Shown one piece after another: positions 1-10,390 of a DNA stretch of 64,000 nucleotides. The stretch spans positions 181,598 through 245,597 of the forward strand of contig CAUYUJ010014770.1 of the NCBI GenBank assembly GCA_963575745.1. Direction: 5' to 3'. The notes under the pieces were generated by a model that made no database searches, had not been told where the DNA came from, and saw nothing but the letters and a program-made list of their open reading frames with translations. The DNA is from Prorocentrum cordatum (lineage: Eukaryota > Sar > Dinophyceae > Prorocentrales > Prorocentraceae). A program made the translations under genes and the position numbers. The number at the start of each line of letters is the position of its first letter. Positions within the stretch are counted from its first letter, which is position 1.

Positions 1-24
1 GGCGTCCAATGGCACAAGCGAAGT

Positions 25-827
25 TCACTTAACACCATCTGGGATGGGTTTAAGCGTGCAAATGTGCGAAGGCTTGTCTCTGATCTCTCTGGGCTTTGCA
101 TAGAAAATAATCTCCGCTGTTACCCAGATGCCACCTCCAAACGTCTCCTCGGCAACGGAATAAACAGTGTGCGCGCAGGGACCGTGAACACATGGGAAAG
201 AATGCACGCCCACGTTTCCCATTTTGATGCTCCCGCCGTAGCGGGGATCCGATGGGAGCAACTGATGGCCCTCCAATGCCGACTGGAGGGCATTCACAGA
301 CGTACCGTGGGACTGTCTGCCCCATCCTGAGGTCGGATCTTGTACCTCCTTACGCTTCTCGCCGTTACGAAGAAGGGCAAAGTGAGCTGCGTGCAGTGCA
401 TGTTCCCCGCCTCGTGGGTCTTGGTCGACAACTTCGCCCAGCCCAGGCGATCAGCAACTGTGGCCTCAGGGCCCTCGCATGATTGATCGGCCTTATTGAC
501 AAAGAATCTTGCCCAATTGGGAACCATCTAAGAAGGATCCAGGAGAGGGGTCTTCGTAGACGTCTGCAGCATCTGATGACCCAACCAAGCTTCTCCTGCG
601 GCATGAACCTGGAGAGTCTTGAAGACTCTGCTGCGGGCCGGATCTTCTCCAGCCGCCACCCGTGCAACACGGTCCTCCTCCCCTGGGTAGCAGTTCGTCG
701 GGCTCATGGGCCTACTAGGCTTGCCGCTCTTCACAGTGAACGGCCGAAGGAAATCGAAGTACTGTGGATCCTTGCTCGAAGGATCACGATAAGGCAATCT
801 CATAGTGCTCTGATACAACTGGTGCAC
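25..827 (-). pseudogene. C-terminal end of the retroelement coding region, unrecognised
   Basis: Three open pieces join here: 528-827, 294-527 and 25-297. The first two share one frame and are separated only by a TAG at 528-530 followed directly by ATG. The third is reached by a frame change near 297. The same frame also continues upstream across a TAG at 843-845 into 843-1211. The final piece has Cys/His-containing sequence (HSFPCVHGPCAHTVYS) and ends in a natural-looking Lys-stop at 25-27. I recognise no family. Continuity with the upstream pieces, and the lack of other coding here, suggest it is the end of the retroelement's last protein. Confidence 0.5.
613..629. repeat. 7-bp triloop hairpin, TGA loop
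   Basis: agagtct and agactct pair perfectly around a TGA loop. It is an AT-richer variant of the dispersed hairpin family, so the family is not just a by-product of GC-rich sequence. Confidence 0.6.
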
Positions 828-842
828 AGGCCAATCGTTCTC

Positions 843-1211
843 CTAATCGGCATTGCTGTTGGGATCACCGCCGACTCTGAGGCGCTTGGGGAATCTCTTT
901 CCGCTGAGCCTGCCTCCCACTCCGGCAAGGCATTTCTTGCGGATGGCCTCCTCCGCCGCTTCGCCGGGCGTCTTGGCGGCCTGTGCACAAGTCACAGGGG
1001 CAAGTAAGGGCTCGCGGGGCGGCTGGGCCGCCCGCTCTTTAGTGACTTCACCCGAAGCGGCTGGGCCGCTGGGTTTGGCAATAGGCACTATCTTCGACAG
1101 CTCTTCTAACGCGGCACACATGCATTGATCGTTTTCCACTCCCTCCGTAGACAATCGGAGGCGTTCCCCTTTCGGGGGCATGCCTGGGCAAAAGGGGAGA
1201 CATCGTGGCAA
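843..1211 (-). pseudogene. Unrecognised retroelement segment (122 codons)
   Basis: An open stretch in the same frame as 528-827, ending in a single TAG at 843-845 after which the frame stays open. It is Ala/Pro/Lys-rich and carries two of the best triloop hairpins (1017-1033 and 1056-1070) inside its coding sequence. No family recognised. It overlaps the end of the 1106-2173 frame, so a frameshift probably joins the two in this decayed copy. Confidence 0.4.
1017..1033. repeat. 7-bp triloop hairpin, TGG loop
   Basis: gggcggc and gccgccc pair perfectly around TGG. A second hairpin of the same family (agcggc/gccgct) follows at 1056-1070. Confidence 0.75.
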
Positions 1212-2173
1212 GAAATATCGATGTTCCCGCCACGCAGAAAACTCCTCGTGCGCGTTTCCTCGTCTGAGAAAATTAATGAATTTGTCCGAGAGTCCGAGAG
1301 CTTGGAATGAATGGCCCCGTCCCCTGATCCGTCTTGGACGGCAGGGAGCCGAAACGGACGAGCGTTGAACGCGGACTTGGGCACGTTGTTCTCAGTGGGG
1401 CTCCACTCTTGCCAGTGCCTGACCAACTCTTTGAAGGTGGCCTCCTCTGCCGTGTGCCCGTCGTCTCGTCTCTTCGTCGAAGGATTACCCCCCGGAACGG
1501 CTGGGCCGCCAGAGGGTTGGCAGAAGAACAGGGCAGCAAGCCTCGCGGCCTTTAACATATGCTCTGCGAACATCTCGGCCGCCTTGCAACTCACCGTTCG
1601 TCCGTCTCTGTCTATCTGGTAATCACTATGTTCTGACAGAAAATGGTAAGAGTCGCCGACGGGGTGCCGCATCTTGCGGTAAAGGCACGCACCGTCAAGA
1701 ATCAGGATGCGCGGGCATACCCCCGCGGCCTTGTAGTCCTCAATCCGGCGGTTCATCTGAGCTCGGACAAGGGTGGCCACGTCGTCCCACATAGGGTCAA
1801 CATCGCAACCTCCATCCGGGGACTGCCAACACCTGTGGCCTCCTCCAATGTGCAAAATCTCGATCGCACCATCAGGCGAACGCTTAACCGCGTCGTCTAT
1901 GATGCGATCAGATGTCTCGAGCATTACTCGGAAGGCTCCAGCGAGAAGCCGCGGGCCCTCGTCCCGCTTCCCTTCGACGCGAACGCCAAGCAAATTATAT
2001 ATCGACTGGTCGGCAATGTCATTAAAGGACCAGAAGACAAACCGCACTGGAGCATGGACCCCTTTCACATAATGCTGACGCCCGTGGCCCGACCATTCGC
2101 GCGACCGGGCGGCTTCCTGAAGGTCGGGGCCTTTTGCAGCCGCCCGTAACTGTAGCGGACGTGCCATGAACAA
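1106..2173 (-). pseudogene. Accessory retroelement ORF, possible SGNH-hydrolase-like domain
   Basis: A 355-codon open frame in the extra 3' part of the copia element. Residues about 43-215 look like a globular domain: a hydrophobic strand followed by SFND (49-52), IGGGH (109-113), ILDGACLY (158-165) and GDSYHF (173-178). SFND resembles the G-x-N-D block of SGNH esterases, and D174-x-x-H177 resembles their catalytic D-x-x-H block. This is family-level pattern matching by eye, and I cannot place the nucleophile serine. The C-terminal third is low complexity. It overlaps the 2022-3641 frame by about 150 bases, so a frameshift likely separates parts of one polyprotein. If the assignment is wrong, this is simply an unknown conserved retroelement domain. 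Confidence 0.45.
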
Positions 2174-3641
2174 ATTCGTTCATGGTGTGTTGGACGTGAA
2201 AGCTTGACGTGACGTTCTTTCTGGCCGCCGTTTTGAACGAGACCGTAGAATCATAACCGAGATGGACAGAGCAATACCAACATTTGTACTTCTTGCTGAA
2301 CTGCATCATGCACAAAGGGTGGAACAAGTCCTTGGGTGGCCGTCCAGTCGCCATCGTGGCCGCAATGTCCTCGCCAACAAATGGGGCCCATGGATGCCCA
2401 CTCTGGCGGGCAACCTGGGTCATGGCCTGGCACTTTTCTTGGAATGACAGATTGCTCGTCCAGGCCTTCAACCGAGGATCAGTCATCTCAACATAAAGCT
2501 GAAGAAACTCGGACACGCGAACCTCCCACTCGCGAGCGGGCGGTTTGACGTCCTCGGCGAACCCGCCCCTGTGCCAATGGTAGTCAAGGACGTTCCAGGC
2601 ACCACGCCCAAGGTAGGGCGGGTCCTTTCCTTCGTCATCGACTTCCAATGGCCCCGGGTCAGGGGGCCCACCTCCGCCGCCGCCCCCAGGGGGGCCACCA
2701 GAGGGCGGAGGATTCCCCGTGGGAGAGCCTCCTGAGCCTGACGGGGCCCCTCCACCACTGGCTGGGCCGGGGGGGGGGCCACCGCCCGCCCCGCCCTCGG
2801 CTTGGCCGGGCGGGGCAGCTGGACTTGAGGCCGACCCAGCGGATGGTCCGCTGGCCGCCTTCCGTCCAGCTCCTCGAGACATGGCCGAGCCGACTGAGTC
2901 GGCCGGCAGCTCCGCTCTCAAGCTTAGCCTTTTCGGCGCCCTGACCGGGCCCTCCCCTTTTTCTATGGGGGGCCCCTCTGGGGGCGCCTCAGGTTCTGGC
3001 TGCTCAAGATCGGCGGGCAAAAGTGGCTTTTCGACAGCAGCGACTGGGTCGTGCTGCTCAGCCTCGGTCTCAGTGATTGGCAGAGAGCGTGGCTTCTCAT
3101 TCGAGCCAACACTCCCTCCAAGACTAGCGCTCGCGAGCCATGCTTGGAAGTCGCAGGGGCGCGAGCGCCGAGGAATCGCCGTGCGCCAGGCCACGGCCTG
3201 CTCGGGGGAAGACTGAAAATAGCTGGCTATGGCTGACTCGGCGAGGGCCTCCTCGACCACACGCACTGGCATGTAGAGGCGGCCCTTAACGACAAGCAGG
3301 GCAAACATAATACCCCATCCGACCCCAGCGGCTTGGCCGCGGGGCGGGGTGTGCATGGAGGGGCCCCAAATGTTCAACCAAACAATAGGGGGGCCCTCTG
3401 TCTTAGTGCCCGCCACTGGGACGCTAACGAAGTCGCCGAATCTCGTCAGACGCCGCTTGGTTGGGCCAACGGTGGGACCTGCGACTTCTCCTCTCTGGAG
3501 AGTGCGGACAGAATGGCCGGCCTGCCCTGGTGTTCTCGTATAACTTGCAGACCATCTTCGTGGTTTCATCAGGGTATGACTGAACATAAATACCCTCAGG
3601 AATCTGCTCAACCGTAAGGGGGGGCGCAATCGAAACGGCAC
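2022..3641 (-). pseudogene. Accessory retroelement ORF of unknown function (539 codons)
   Basis: Two ordered-looking parts flank a long Gly/Pro/Ser linker (about 255-335). The N-terminal part (about 60-175) has hydrophobic strand-like stretches such as GWGIMFALLVVKGRLYMPV. The C-terminal part (about 340-490) is rich in aromatic residues and carries CWYC (454-457) followed by HVQH (482-485), a possible zinc site. No family recognised. Several triloop hairpins lie in the linker (2758-2770, 2796-2810, 2889-2903, 3040-3052). The real frame probably leaves this ORF near codon 490 and passes into 1106-2173. Confidence 0.45.
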
Positions 3642-3811
3642 GTGGCTCCTCTATCGAACGTCGTCAAATGGGTGACCCGCGGGCCCTGCGAGACACAAGA
3701 AAACAGACGTTCAACTTTTGTTTGTGAATTGGCGGCTAAGTCTGTCTTTGACGCGGTAACGACTTGGTCGCCCCTCGAATGCAAGATGTCGCGCCGCCAC
3801 ATTGCGAAGCG

Positions 3812-4093
3812 TCAGCTCCACCCCTTTGTGCGCAGGGGCGAAGCGGCCGTTGCATCGCTAGGTCTGGTCCACGCAGTCTTGGTGGGCCAACAGAGAAAGA
3901 CAGTTTGCTCCTCGTGGGCATTGCGCTTCCCACGAGAGGAGGCGGCTGTCCTCTTGGCAAGCTCATCGTCGTCAGCAACAGCAGGAGCAGCTCTCTTGCG
4001 AGCTGCAATCTCCGCTGCGCGAATTTCAACGCCGCCCTCCATTTCGATGTCCACGTCCATCATAACATCGCTAGGGCTAAAAGGATCAGGCAT
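3812..4093 (-). pseudogene. Short acidic ORF downstream of the methyltransferase-like ORF
   Basis: A 93-codon frame whose ATG overlaps the end of the 4086-6083 ORF by 8 bases. It begins with an acidic stretch (MMDVDIEMEGG) and turns basic. The overlap could reflect an indel that shifted one long reading frame rather than a separate gene. No domain recognised. Confidence 0.3.
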
Positions 4094-6083
4094 TCTCCAT
4101 ACCGGCTGGGCCGACGGGATAGCGCCCCCACTCGGCTGGGCCGATGGGGGCGCCTTTTTTTGATCCGGCTAGGGCTTCGTCGCCATCGGACAAGTCCGAG
4201 GCGGGTTCATACATGAGATCATCCGAGCAAACGTAAGTAACATCTTCCCCCGACGGCTGGGCCGCTGGAATATCCGGCGGTTGACCCATGGGTTCAGCCA
4301 GTGACCAATCGGGCGCGCGGGGGCCGCGGCAGGCGAGGCCCGCGCAGCCGCAGCGCGGCGGCGGCGCGGTCCGAGGGGAGGCCGGCCGGCAGGTGGCCCG
4401 CGCAAGCTCCGGAGACAAAACGGCAGCGGCACACATGGAATTAGAGGAGGAGACAGAATGATGACGAGATGACAACATGCGCTCAGCAGCACGAGCAACA
4501 ACAAGGTGAACTTGCTGGGCAAAAGCATCAGTATAATCTTCTGCTGACTTACAATCCTTGCCTCTGGCCTCAACATGCTTATGCGTGCCGTCGCATCTGC
4601 GCTCGAGCCCCTCAATCACGTCATGAGAAGTGGATGCAATCTTCCAGGGCTTTTTCATGAAATTACCCTTTCTGTCCCTCAGACCATGCGCGCACCCATG
4701 CAAAGCCGTTCTGACAAAACCTAGCTCTTTCATGAACTCTTTCACCTGGGGGCCCCTCCAATAATTACACTGAGTAGGCCACTCAAGACATACTGCACCC
4801 CCCGCTTTGTGCACTGCACGGGCAATCTCACGGAAATTCCAAAACAGATATCTGAAGTCGGTCCTAATCCCTCGAAGCCTGCGCATCGCTTTATGATTTC
4901 CAGTGCGAAAATAGTGGGCTTCATTCACGTATTGCCAGGGGGAACCACCCGTACAGGGCATTGAGTCCCATAGAGCTATGTGTTGTCCTTTGAACTTCTT
5001 ACTATCATTTAGAGCCAATCTTTTTCCCTTATCGGTTATCATGTCCTCTTTCGCCGTGTACTGTACCACCTTACAAGAATTATCAGCGAAATTCCAGGGG
5101 TTACCAATCCTGCTCTCAGGGCCACAACAGGATTCTAATAAGAGTCGATCCCCGTTCCACTGGGTGGCCGGGGCGCAATCGTCCCAGATCCAGAATTCGG
5201 TCCAGCCGGTCCATCTACTTGGATGATAGCCGCCATCGCTGGAATCGCCATTCGGATTCTGCTCAAAGGGGTGATGATATTTTACATCTTCACCACGCCA
5301 GTTATCCGTGCGGTCAATTGTGAAACCATGGCGGACGTTGATCGCATAGGTACGACGCTGATCGGCTAGTCTGTCTGGGTCAACTGGGCAATCTATATTC
5401 ACGGGCGTAAGCGTGACAAGTCTTGGAACGAAGTGCCAACGTCTAAGGCTCTTTCCGTGTAGAGTCCAGCGATCCTTCTTATTCTGTAAGTTAGCAGCAG
5501 AAGCAGGGGGAAGGTGAGGAAGAAGAAGGTTGTAACCAAGCGTGTCTTTTTCTTGCTCGGTGTTAACTGGCTCAGGTGGTGATTGCTCATCACATCTCAT
5601 TCTTGACAGATCCGATGCATCAGACTCACTTTCGCTCTCAGTGAGGTCAAACATCGCTCTCATTTCAATCTCCTCCTTTGACCTGGGTTTATCGGAGCTT
5701 CTCCTGGAACCTTCTCTTTTCGTAACAAGAGTAGTTGTACCCGCTACCACGGCTTGGCCGGGTGCGTTTGCCACCGCGGCTTGGCCGGGGGCAGCCGGGC
5801 GCCTGGCGCCGTTCGGTGCCGCTGGGATGTTCATTGGTTTTGGGGAATGCACAGCGGGCCTACCCTTCTTAAGACGCTTCTTATCATTATTCATCTTTTC
5901 ACTAGGTGCAGCAGCTCCTCTCCGCAAGGCCGAACTCGGACCTAAGCGGGGCTTGAGAATCCCCCCGGGTTTCAGGGGGGGGCCGTCTGAAAACGTCGAG
6001 TCCAAGTAGTCTTGGTGCCGCAGGGCGGCCCAGAACTTGGGAGTCACTATGCTGACAATATATAATACCTGAACCCAGGCCAA
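4086..6083 (-). pseudogene. Pol C-terminal extension with methyltransferase-like domain
   Basis: A 665-codon frame that continues directly from RNase H: upstream of its first ATG the same frame reads AADIGTKRFTDPL, the copia RNase H end, after an in-frame TGA at 6120-6122. Residues 1-290 are basic/Pro-rich linker and Ser/Asp-rich sequence. Residues about 295-525 look like a Rossmann-type methyltransferase: LLLESCCGPESRIG (314-327, motif I-like), an acidic YTAKEDMIT (342-350), SMPCTGGSPWQ (374-384, resembling the Pro-Cys motif IV of cytosine-C5 enzymes) and CLEWP (432-436, ENV-like). A basic KKPWKIAS stretch (477-484) follows. Capture of cytosine methyltransferases by dinoflagellate retrotransposons is published; whether this domain belongs to that family is inference. 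The C-terminal 130 residues are low complexity. Confidence 0.6.
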
Positions 6084-6505
6084 GGGGTCTGTGAATCTCT
6101 TCGTTCCAATGTCGGCAGCTCATTGCGAGTCCGTTCGCACTTAAGTTCCACGATGCCTCGGGAAAACTGTTCAGATACTGCGGCAGCGTCTATGCGATGA
6201 GCGCGCGGAAGGTGCATCAGCTTCATGGGCCCTCCTGCTTTAATGACCTTGCAAACTGCCTGGTTATCTTCCAAGAAAAGGCAACGCATCTGTCGTCCAA
6301 GCAATACTTCCCAAAGCGGAAGAGCTGCAAGCAGCTCTTTTCGAAGGGCAAGGTCGGCAGCCACGATATCAGCCTCAACTATGGGAAACACACGTCTGTT
6401 GCTGAGATCCCATAGATTGACCTGCTCTAGTGTACGGGCCCCAAATCGCTTGATAACTGGCACTCGTGCTCCTGTGCGTTCGGATGTCACTGGCCAGATC
6501 CGCAT
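6047..6505 (-). pseudogene. Copia RNase H, C-terminal half
   Basis: A 152-codon frame whose residues about 40-120 match copia-type RNase H: VEAD with a candidate catalytic Glu at 44, a helix ending ALPLWEVLLG, LFLEDNQAVCKVIKAG with Asp80, and LPRAHRIDAAAVSEQF. The last catalytic region (AADIGTK) lies in the next frame, just past a TGA at 6120-6122, so an indel near 6135 and a stop interrupt the domain. RNase H removes RNA from the RNA-DNA hybrid during reverse transcription. This copy cannot make it in one piece. Confidence 0.8.
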
Positions 6506-7184
6506 CGGAGTATTGCTTCAACAAGACATCCTCCATTCTATCTCCTACCCATGATGACATGCGGTAGTGAGAAGTACACTTGGTATAACAAATGAGGCGG
6601 AACAGATCCATGCCTTGTTGCTCTGTCCATGTGGTAATGCAGCTCGCTGTATGACAAACAGCGCGGAGAAGGTCATATCGAGCCACTCTTGCACCGTATA
6701 GGGTCTTCGTCAAGACTTTCGCCGCAATGGGCTGGAGCACGCCCGACTGGGTCGGCGGCTCCGGGTCGCTGGGGCTGGCCGCTGCGGCGTCGAGGCCATG
6801 CGCGACTACCTCTTGGTCAGGGGGCCCAACGTCAACGCTGATGTTCAAGGCTAACGCTATGGCCTCCTCCGCAGGAGGGCAAACTTCGCCTCGAGGCCCG
6901 CCTTGGCCGTCCTCGAGGTCAGCAAGTTCGGGGCCAAAAGGAGTGCCTGCAGCAGGATACGTAGACGGGTCAGTAGCTGTGAGCAGGGCATATAATGCAA
7001 CACAGGAATCGAATAACTCAGTCATGTCATACTCTATGACCCTGGCCTGTTTGGGTTCTCTGGGTTGGCGTGGCTCAGGCGGCTGGGCCGCTGAGTCACC
7101 CCCCGTTTCCTCTTCGGCACTCTCGTCTGGGACGGATGCGTTCTTCTTAACTTTAGGAGGCGGCGGGTCCAATATCGCGGGCAA
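6375..7184 (-). pseudogene. Copia reverse transcriptase connection and RNase H start
   Basis: A 269-codon frame. After a Pro-rich N-terminus, residues 48-70 (RVIEYDMTELFDSC) and 148-185 (GVLQPIAAKVLTKTLYGARVARYDLLRAVCHTA) match the region between palm and RNase H in dinoflagellate copia elements. SDADLASD (226-233) holds the first RNase H aspartates. Low-complexity linkers with triloop hairpins (6743-6755, 7078-7092) sit between these blocks. The frame then passes to 6047-6505. Confidence 0.75.
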
Positions 7185-7189
7185 CTCAC

Positions 7190-7353
7190 CTTGCCACTCG
7201 ACAAGCTGTGTGCTCGCATCCCAAATATCGTCCGACCGCTGTCGGGGGGTCTATCTTTATACCTTTGGGGCACTTGGGAGATGGGGATTGCAGCAGCTTC
7301 CATCCTTGGGGTAGCTTGTCGGCAGGACCTGCCAACTTGAAATCATCAACTTA
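7190..7353 (-). pseudogene. Copia reverse transcriptase active-site segment, stop at YVDD
   Basis: The frame of the 7351-8226 ORF continues after its stop as VDDFKLAGPADKLPQGW. The codon before VDD, which in copia enzymes is the Tyr of Y-V-D-D, is TAA (7351-7353). The two catalytic Asp codons (7342-7347) are intact. The domain is lost as a recognisable frame by about 7200. Confidence 0.8.
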
Positions 7354-8226
7354 GAAAATCAAGAAGTGTTGTAACTCAGTGTGAAAATAACAGCTGCGAC
7401 ACGGGCTGCATTTGATAAAACCATTGGCCGCAACATGCCCTTCGCAAGGTTGCTCCAAATACCCCCCTGAGTCAGGGTGCCCGTACAAGGATAAAATCAA
7501 TGGGCATACGGGATTGCGCATATGCGACCAGGACTCGGGCCACTCTTCGCGGGGCAGAAACACCCATGTCGGGGTGCCACCCAGCCTTGATTGAGTGTAG
7601 GCCTGACGGGCGTCGGCTTGTTCAATACTATGACCTTCAGAGAGCCCGTAGGTGTCAGCTGCTTTGCTAGCCTGCATTGTAGCAGGGCTGCTGGAAAGCT
7701 CCTGAAACAAAGCCGCATCCTTATTCTGATCTCTCACGCTGGAGCCGTCGAAGACTACCCGGCCCTTATATTTACGATCTTTGTGTCCTAGCGGCAGCTC
7801 GGAATTCTTCTCGACAAGGACCGCGAACAGACAACCAAAGTGAGCAGTCCTTCCTTTGAGTTCTGCAACGACATCAGCATATTCTTTTACGCCTTTCTCG
7901 CCCCATGTGCCTATTTCTCGCAATCGGTCCCATTCTTTCCTCAAAGCGGCCGTGGCATCTTGGTTAGCCTGGGCTTCGGCTTTGGAAACCGATCGCGCCA
8001 CGGCGGCATCGATCCGAGTCTGTCGCCATTCATTGGGGAGTTGGAAGGGCTCTTCAACAACTGAAATGAAATCAGTAAAAGGGTTGTATAGGTAATCCAA
8101 ATCAAATATTTCTTTTTCGCGGTGACCTGCCATTGGAGCCGAGCTATGCTGCAGCGGCATCCGAGGCACGCTTCGCCGCGACGCGGCGGCTGCCGGACTC
8201 GAGGTCTGGCTAACCTCTTGTGTCAC
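7351..8226 (-). pseudogene. Copia reverse transcriptase (RVT_2), fingers and palm
   Basis: A 291-codon frame. Residues 90-115 and 125-175 are the finger region (KYKGRVVFDGSSVRDQN). IEQADARQAYTQ (201-212) carries the first catalytic Asp at 205, in the place of the usual S/A-D-V-K/R-Q-A-Y. LYGHPDSGGYLE (247-258) is the conserved L-Y-G-x-x-x-S block. The frame ends one codon before the VDD motif. Reverse transcriptase copies element RNA into cDNA. The ATG used is only the first in the frame; the polyprotein would enter from upstream. Confidence 0.85.
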
Positions 8227-8304
8227 CTCAGATTCCGCATCAGATAATGGATCCCTGCCGACTTGGCCGGAGGGGTCCCCATCACGTGCGATAGTCCCAC
8301 CGCG

Positions 8305-9810
8305 TCAAGTTTGCTTCCACCAAACATCCTCATCATCCGAAGAATAATCTTCTGAGTCTTCGTCCACGGAGGAGTCGGTGGCCACAGCTGCGGCTTGGCC
8401 GCCCAATGCCGCCTGTCTCCGAAATCGCTCAACTACCCATGGAGCGGCTCTCCTCGCCTTTGGGCGTGTCGCAAGATAAGCAGCATCTTCCTCAGATAGT
8501 GGACGAGCCGCGGCTGGCTTGGCCACCGCGGGCTCGGGTGGAGTCGCTGGGATTTCCACGCCCAAGCCTATATCGCGCAAGAGGGCAAAACAAGGGCCGG
8601 GGTCGTCAATGCCAAAGAATCCTTTCTTTTCGGCCTTGCATTGCTCAACGGCCGCTCGGCGTTGGGCCTGATTCATGTTAAACCAGCGTCCGGGATGAAT
8701 GCCAGGATTGGTGGATTCAGGCAATTTCTTGAGCCATTGGGCACCGTGCTTTGGATCTGGGTCTGCAACCCACACTCGAGTCACGGAAACGTAGTCGGGA
8801 TCGTAATAAAGTAGAACTCGTATGCTGCATGTCTTTCGACGACCTGTCAATGGAAGATTTTGTGTTAGCTCATCTTTCGTTAGACCAGCGGCAATACGTC
8901 GATCCTCATCGTATTCCATCGTATCAGGGTTCTGAGTCGCGCGAGCAAGGAGCTGCCCTTTCCCTGGAACTCTTTCGCGCGGCTTGGCCGCCGAAAAGTT
9001 AGATTGTCGATCCGAGCGGTGCTCACTATGAGCGAGACCTAACTTCTGATCTTGATCTTCATCTGGGCGAGAGTCTCGCTGTGGGCCCCGACCGTCAATG
9101 ACCACGGGCTCGTCGTCCACGCGCAAACCCCCTGGGCCGTCGTCATCGCCGGAATCGGCCTCGGAGTCTGGCGGTGGTGCGTCCTCGCCTCCTCGGGGAG
9201 GCGGCGGCGTAATCGCGGCGGGGTCCTCTGCACAAAACGGATGGGCCGATTGTGCTCCTGCCCCCTGCCCCGAACCGTCTGGGACGGCCACGGCTTCGCC
9301 AGCGGGAGGGGTCGTAACGGAGCGCACTTCAGTCATCGCCTTCCCGTGCGATTTCCTCATGGGAAACTGTGGCGATTGGTCATCAGCAGTGCCATCTAGG
9401 ATGTTGCTATAGACTAGATCGGACTTCTCAATGGTGGGTCGCTTGCCTTCAGGCGTGCACCCTGATTCCATGTTAAGTCCGTCTAGCAGTCTAAGCGGCA
9501 CTACATAGCTCTCTGGACCACCCAGACCCCCCGCTTTGTGTACATACCGTAGGTAGAATCCAGGAATCATCGTACCACCAGTCTTGGCGGTCCGAAATCT
9601 CGACTCTGGCGGGGGCACATAACGCACAAGGGACCCGAAGGGAAGAAGCGGTGCCTCAAACTGATGTCCAAAGCGACGCTCCCAACTAGACTTCCCCTCT
9701 TCAGGGGCCCTGGCGTTGTAGCGGAGACAAAAATATCTGACGGCATGCGTCCAGTATGGCGGTGGAAGACCGGCCTGCATAAGAAGAGCCCGGGTCCCCA
9801 TCTGTACCAC
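8305..9810 (-). pseudogene. Copia integrase C-terminal part and linker (501 codons)
   Basis: The first 140 residues match the end of the integrase core and the segment after it: MGTRALLMQAGLPPPYW, then a Cys-containing helix, SSWERRFGHQF and PFGSLVRYVPPPES. The catalytic Glu (AAAERANG) lies just upstream in the same frame (about 9820-9835). After residue about 150 the protein is acidic and Pro-rich linker, then a second ordered block (about 330-450) of unknown type. Integrase inserts the cDNA into host DNA. Triloop hairpins at 8390, 8979 and 9275 fall in linker. Confidence 0.8.
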
Positions 9811-10144
9811 ACCGTTTGCACGTTCAGCTGCAGCGTTTTGTTTCTTGTTTCCTGGGATGGTAGGATCATGGGCAATCTTGAGCTCGCAACATGCCCTTGC
9901 ACGCTAGCGCGCACCATCTGTATAGCAATATTCTAACTTTTCTCCCGGGGCTTTCAGTTGCTGGGTCGCGAAAAGTCACACACGCGGTCTCATCGTGGAG
10001 CCCCCGCGAGAGTTCATCCATCGCAAACCAATGATCCATCGTCGTCAGGTGTCCGAACGAAGTGGGGTTAGCGTATAGGCGGGGAACCTTCAGCCCTTCG
10101 TTGCGCGCTTTGCGCTGCTGTCGTCTGAGAGCTTTGGCCCATTT
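9811..10144 (-). pseudogene. Copia integrase catalytic core, broken frame
   Basis: No single frame is open, but two frames together read the core: TSFGHLTTMDHW (first Asp, near 10030), LHDETACVTFRDPA, then after a one-base shift near 9940 YCYTDGA (second Asp), a TAG, and ACCELKIAHDPTIPGNKKQNAAAER with the catalytic Glu near 9830. All three D-D-E residues survive, yet a TGA, a frameshift and a TAG separate them. Confidence 0.75.
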
Positions 10145-10378
10145 TCATACTGAACAATACGGGTTCTTGGGAGTATGAGTTAGGAGATGCGCGAGGGAGG
10201 CTGCGACCGTCTTGAGTCGCTCGGAAAGGGAATCCGACACCTCAACCTCTGCATCATCTGGGTCTTGGTCTGACGGTGCGTCGATGTCGACTAGGTCGAC
10301 ACCGTCAGCGTCTCCAACTTCACCCCCCTCGGGCCCGGGGGCCGCGTCGCACGCGTCGGAGTCCAACCCGTGATCCAT
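10145..10378 (-). pseudogene. Integrase N-terminal zinc-binding segment
   Basis: A 77-codon acidic frame ending SLAHLLTHTPKNPYCSV-stop-KWAKALRRQ. In copia integrases this is the His-His-Cys-Cys finger (H-x3-H then C-x2-C). Here the position of the second Cys is TGA (10145-10147), one base away from TGC or TGT. Confidence 0.65.
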
Positions 10379-10390
10379 GTCGCAGGGAAG

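Noticed and set aside
483-1007. 174-codon plus-strand frame
   Set aside because: It is antisense to the retroelement's C-terminal pieces, which have better amino-acid character and continuity on the minus strand.
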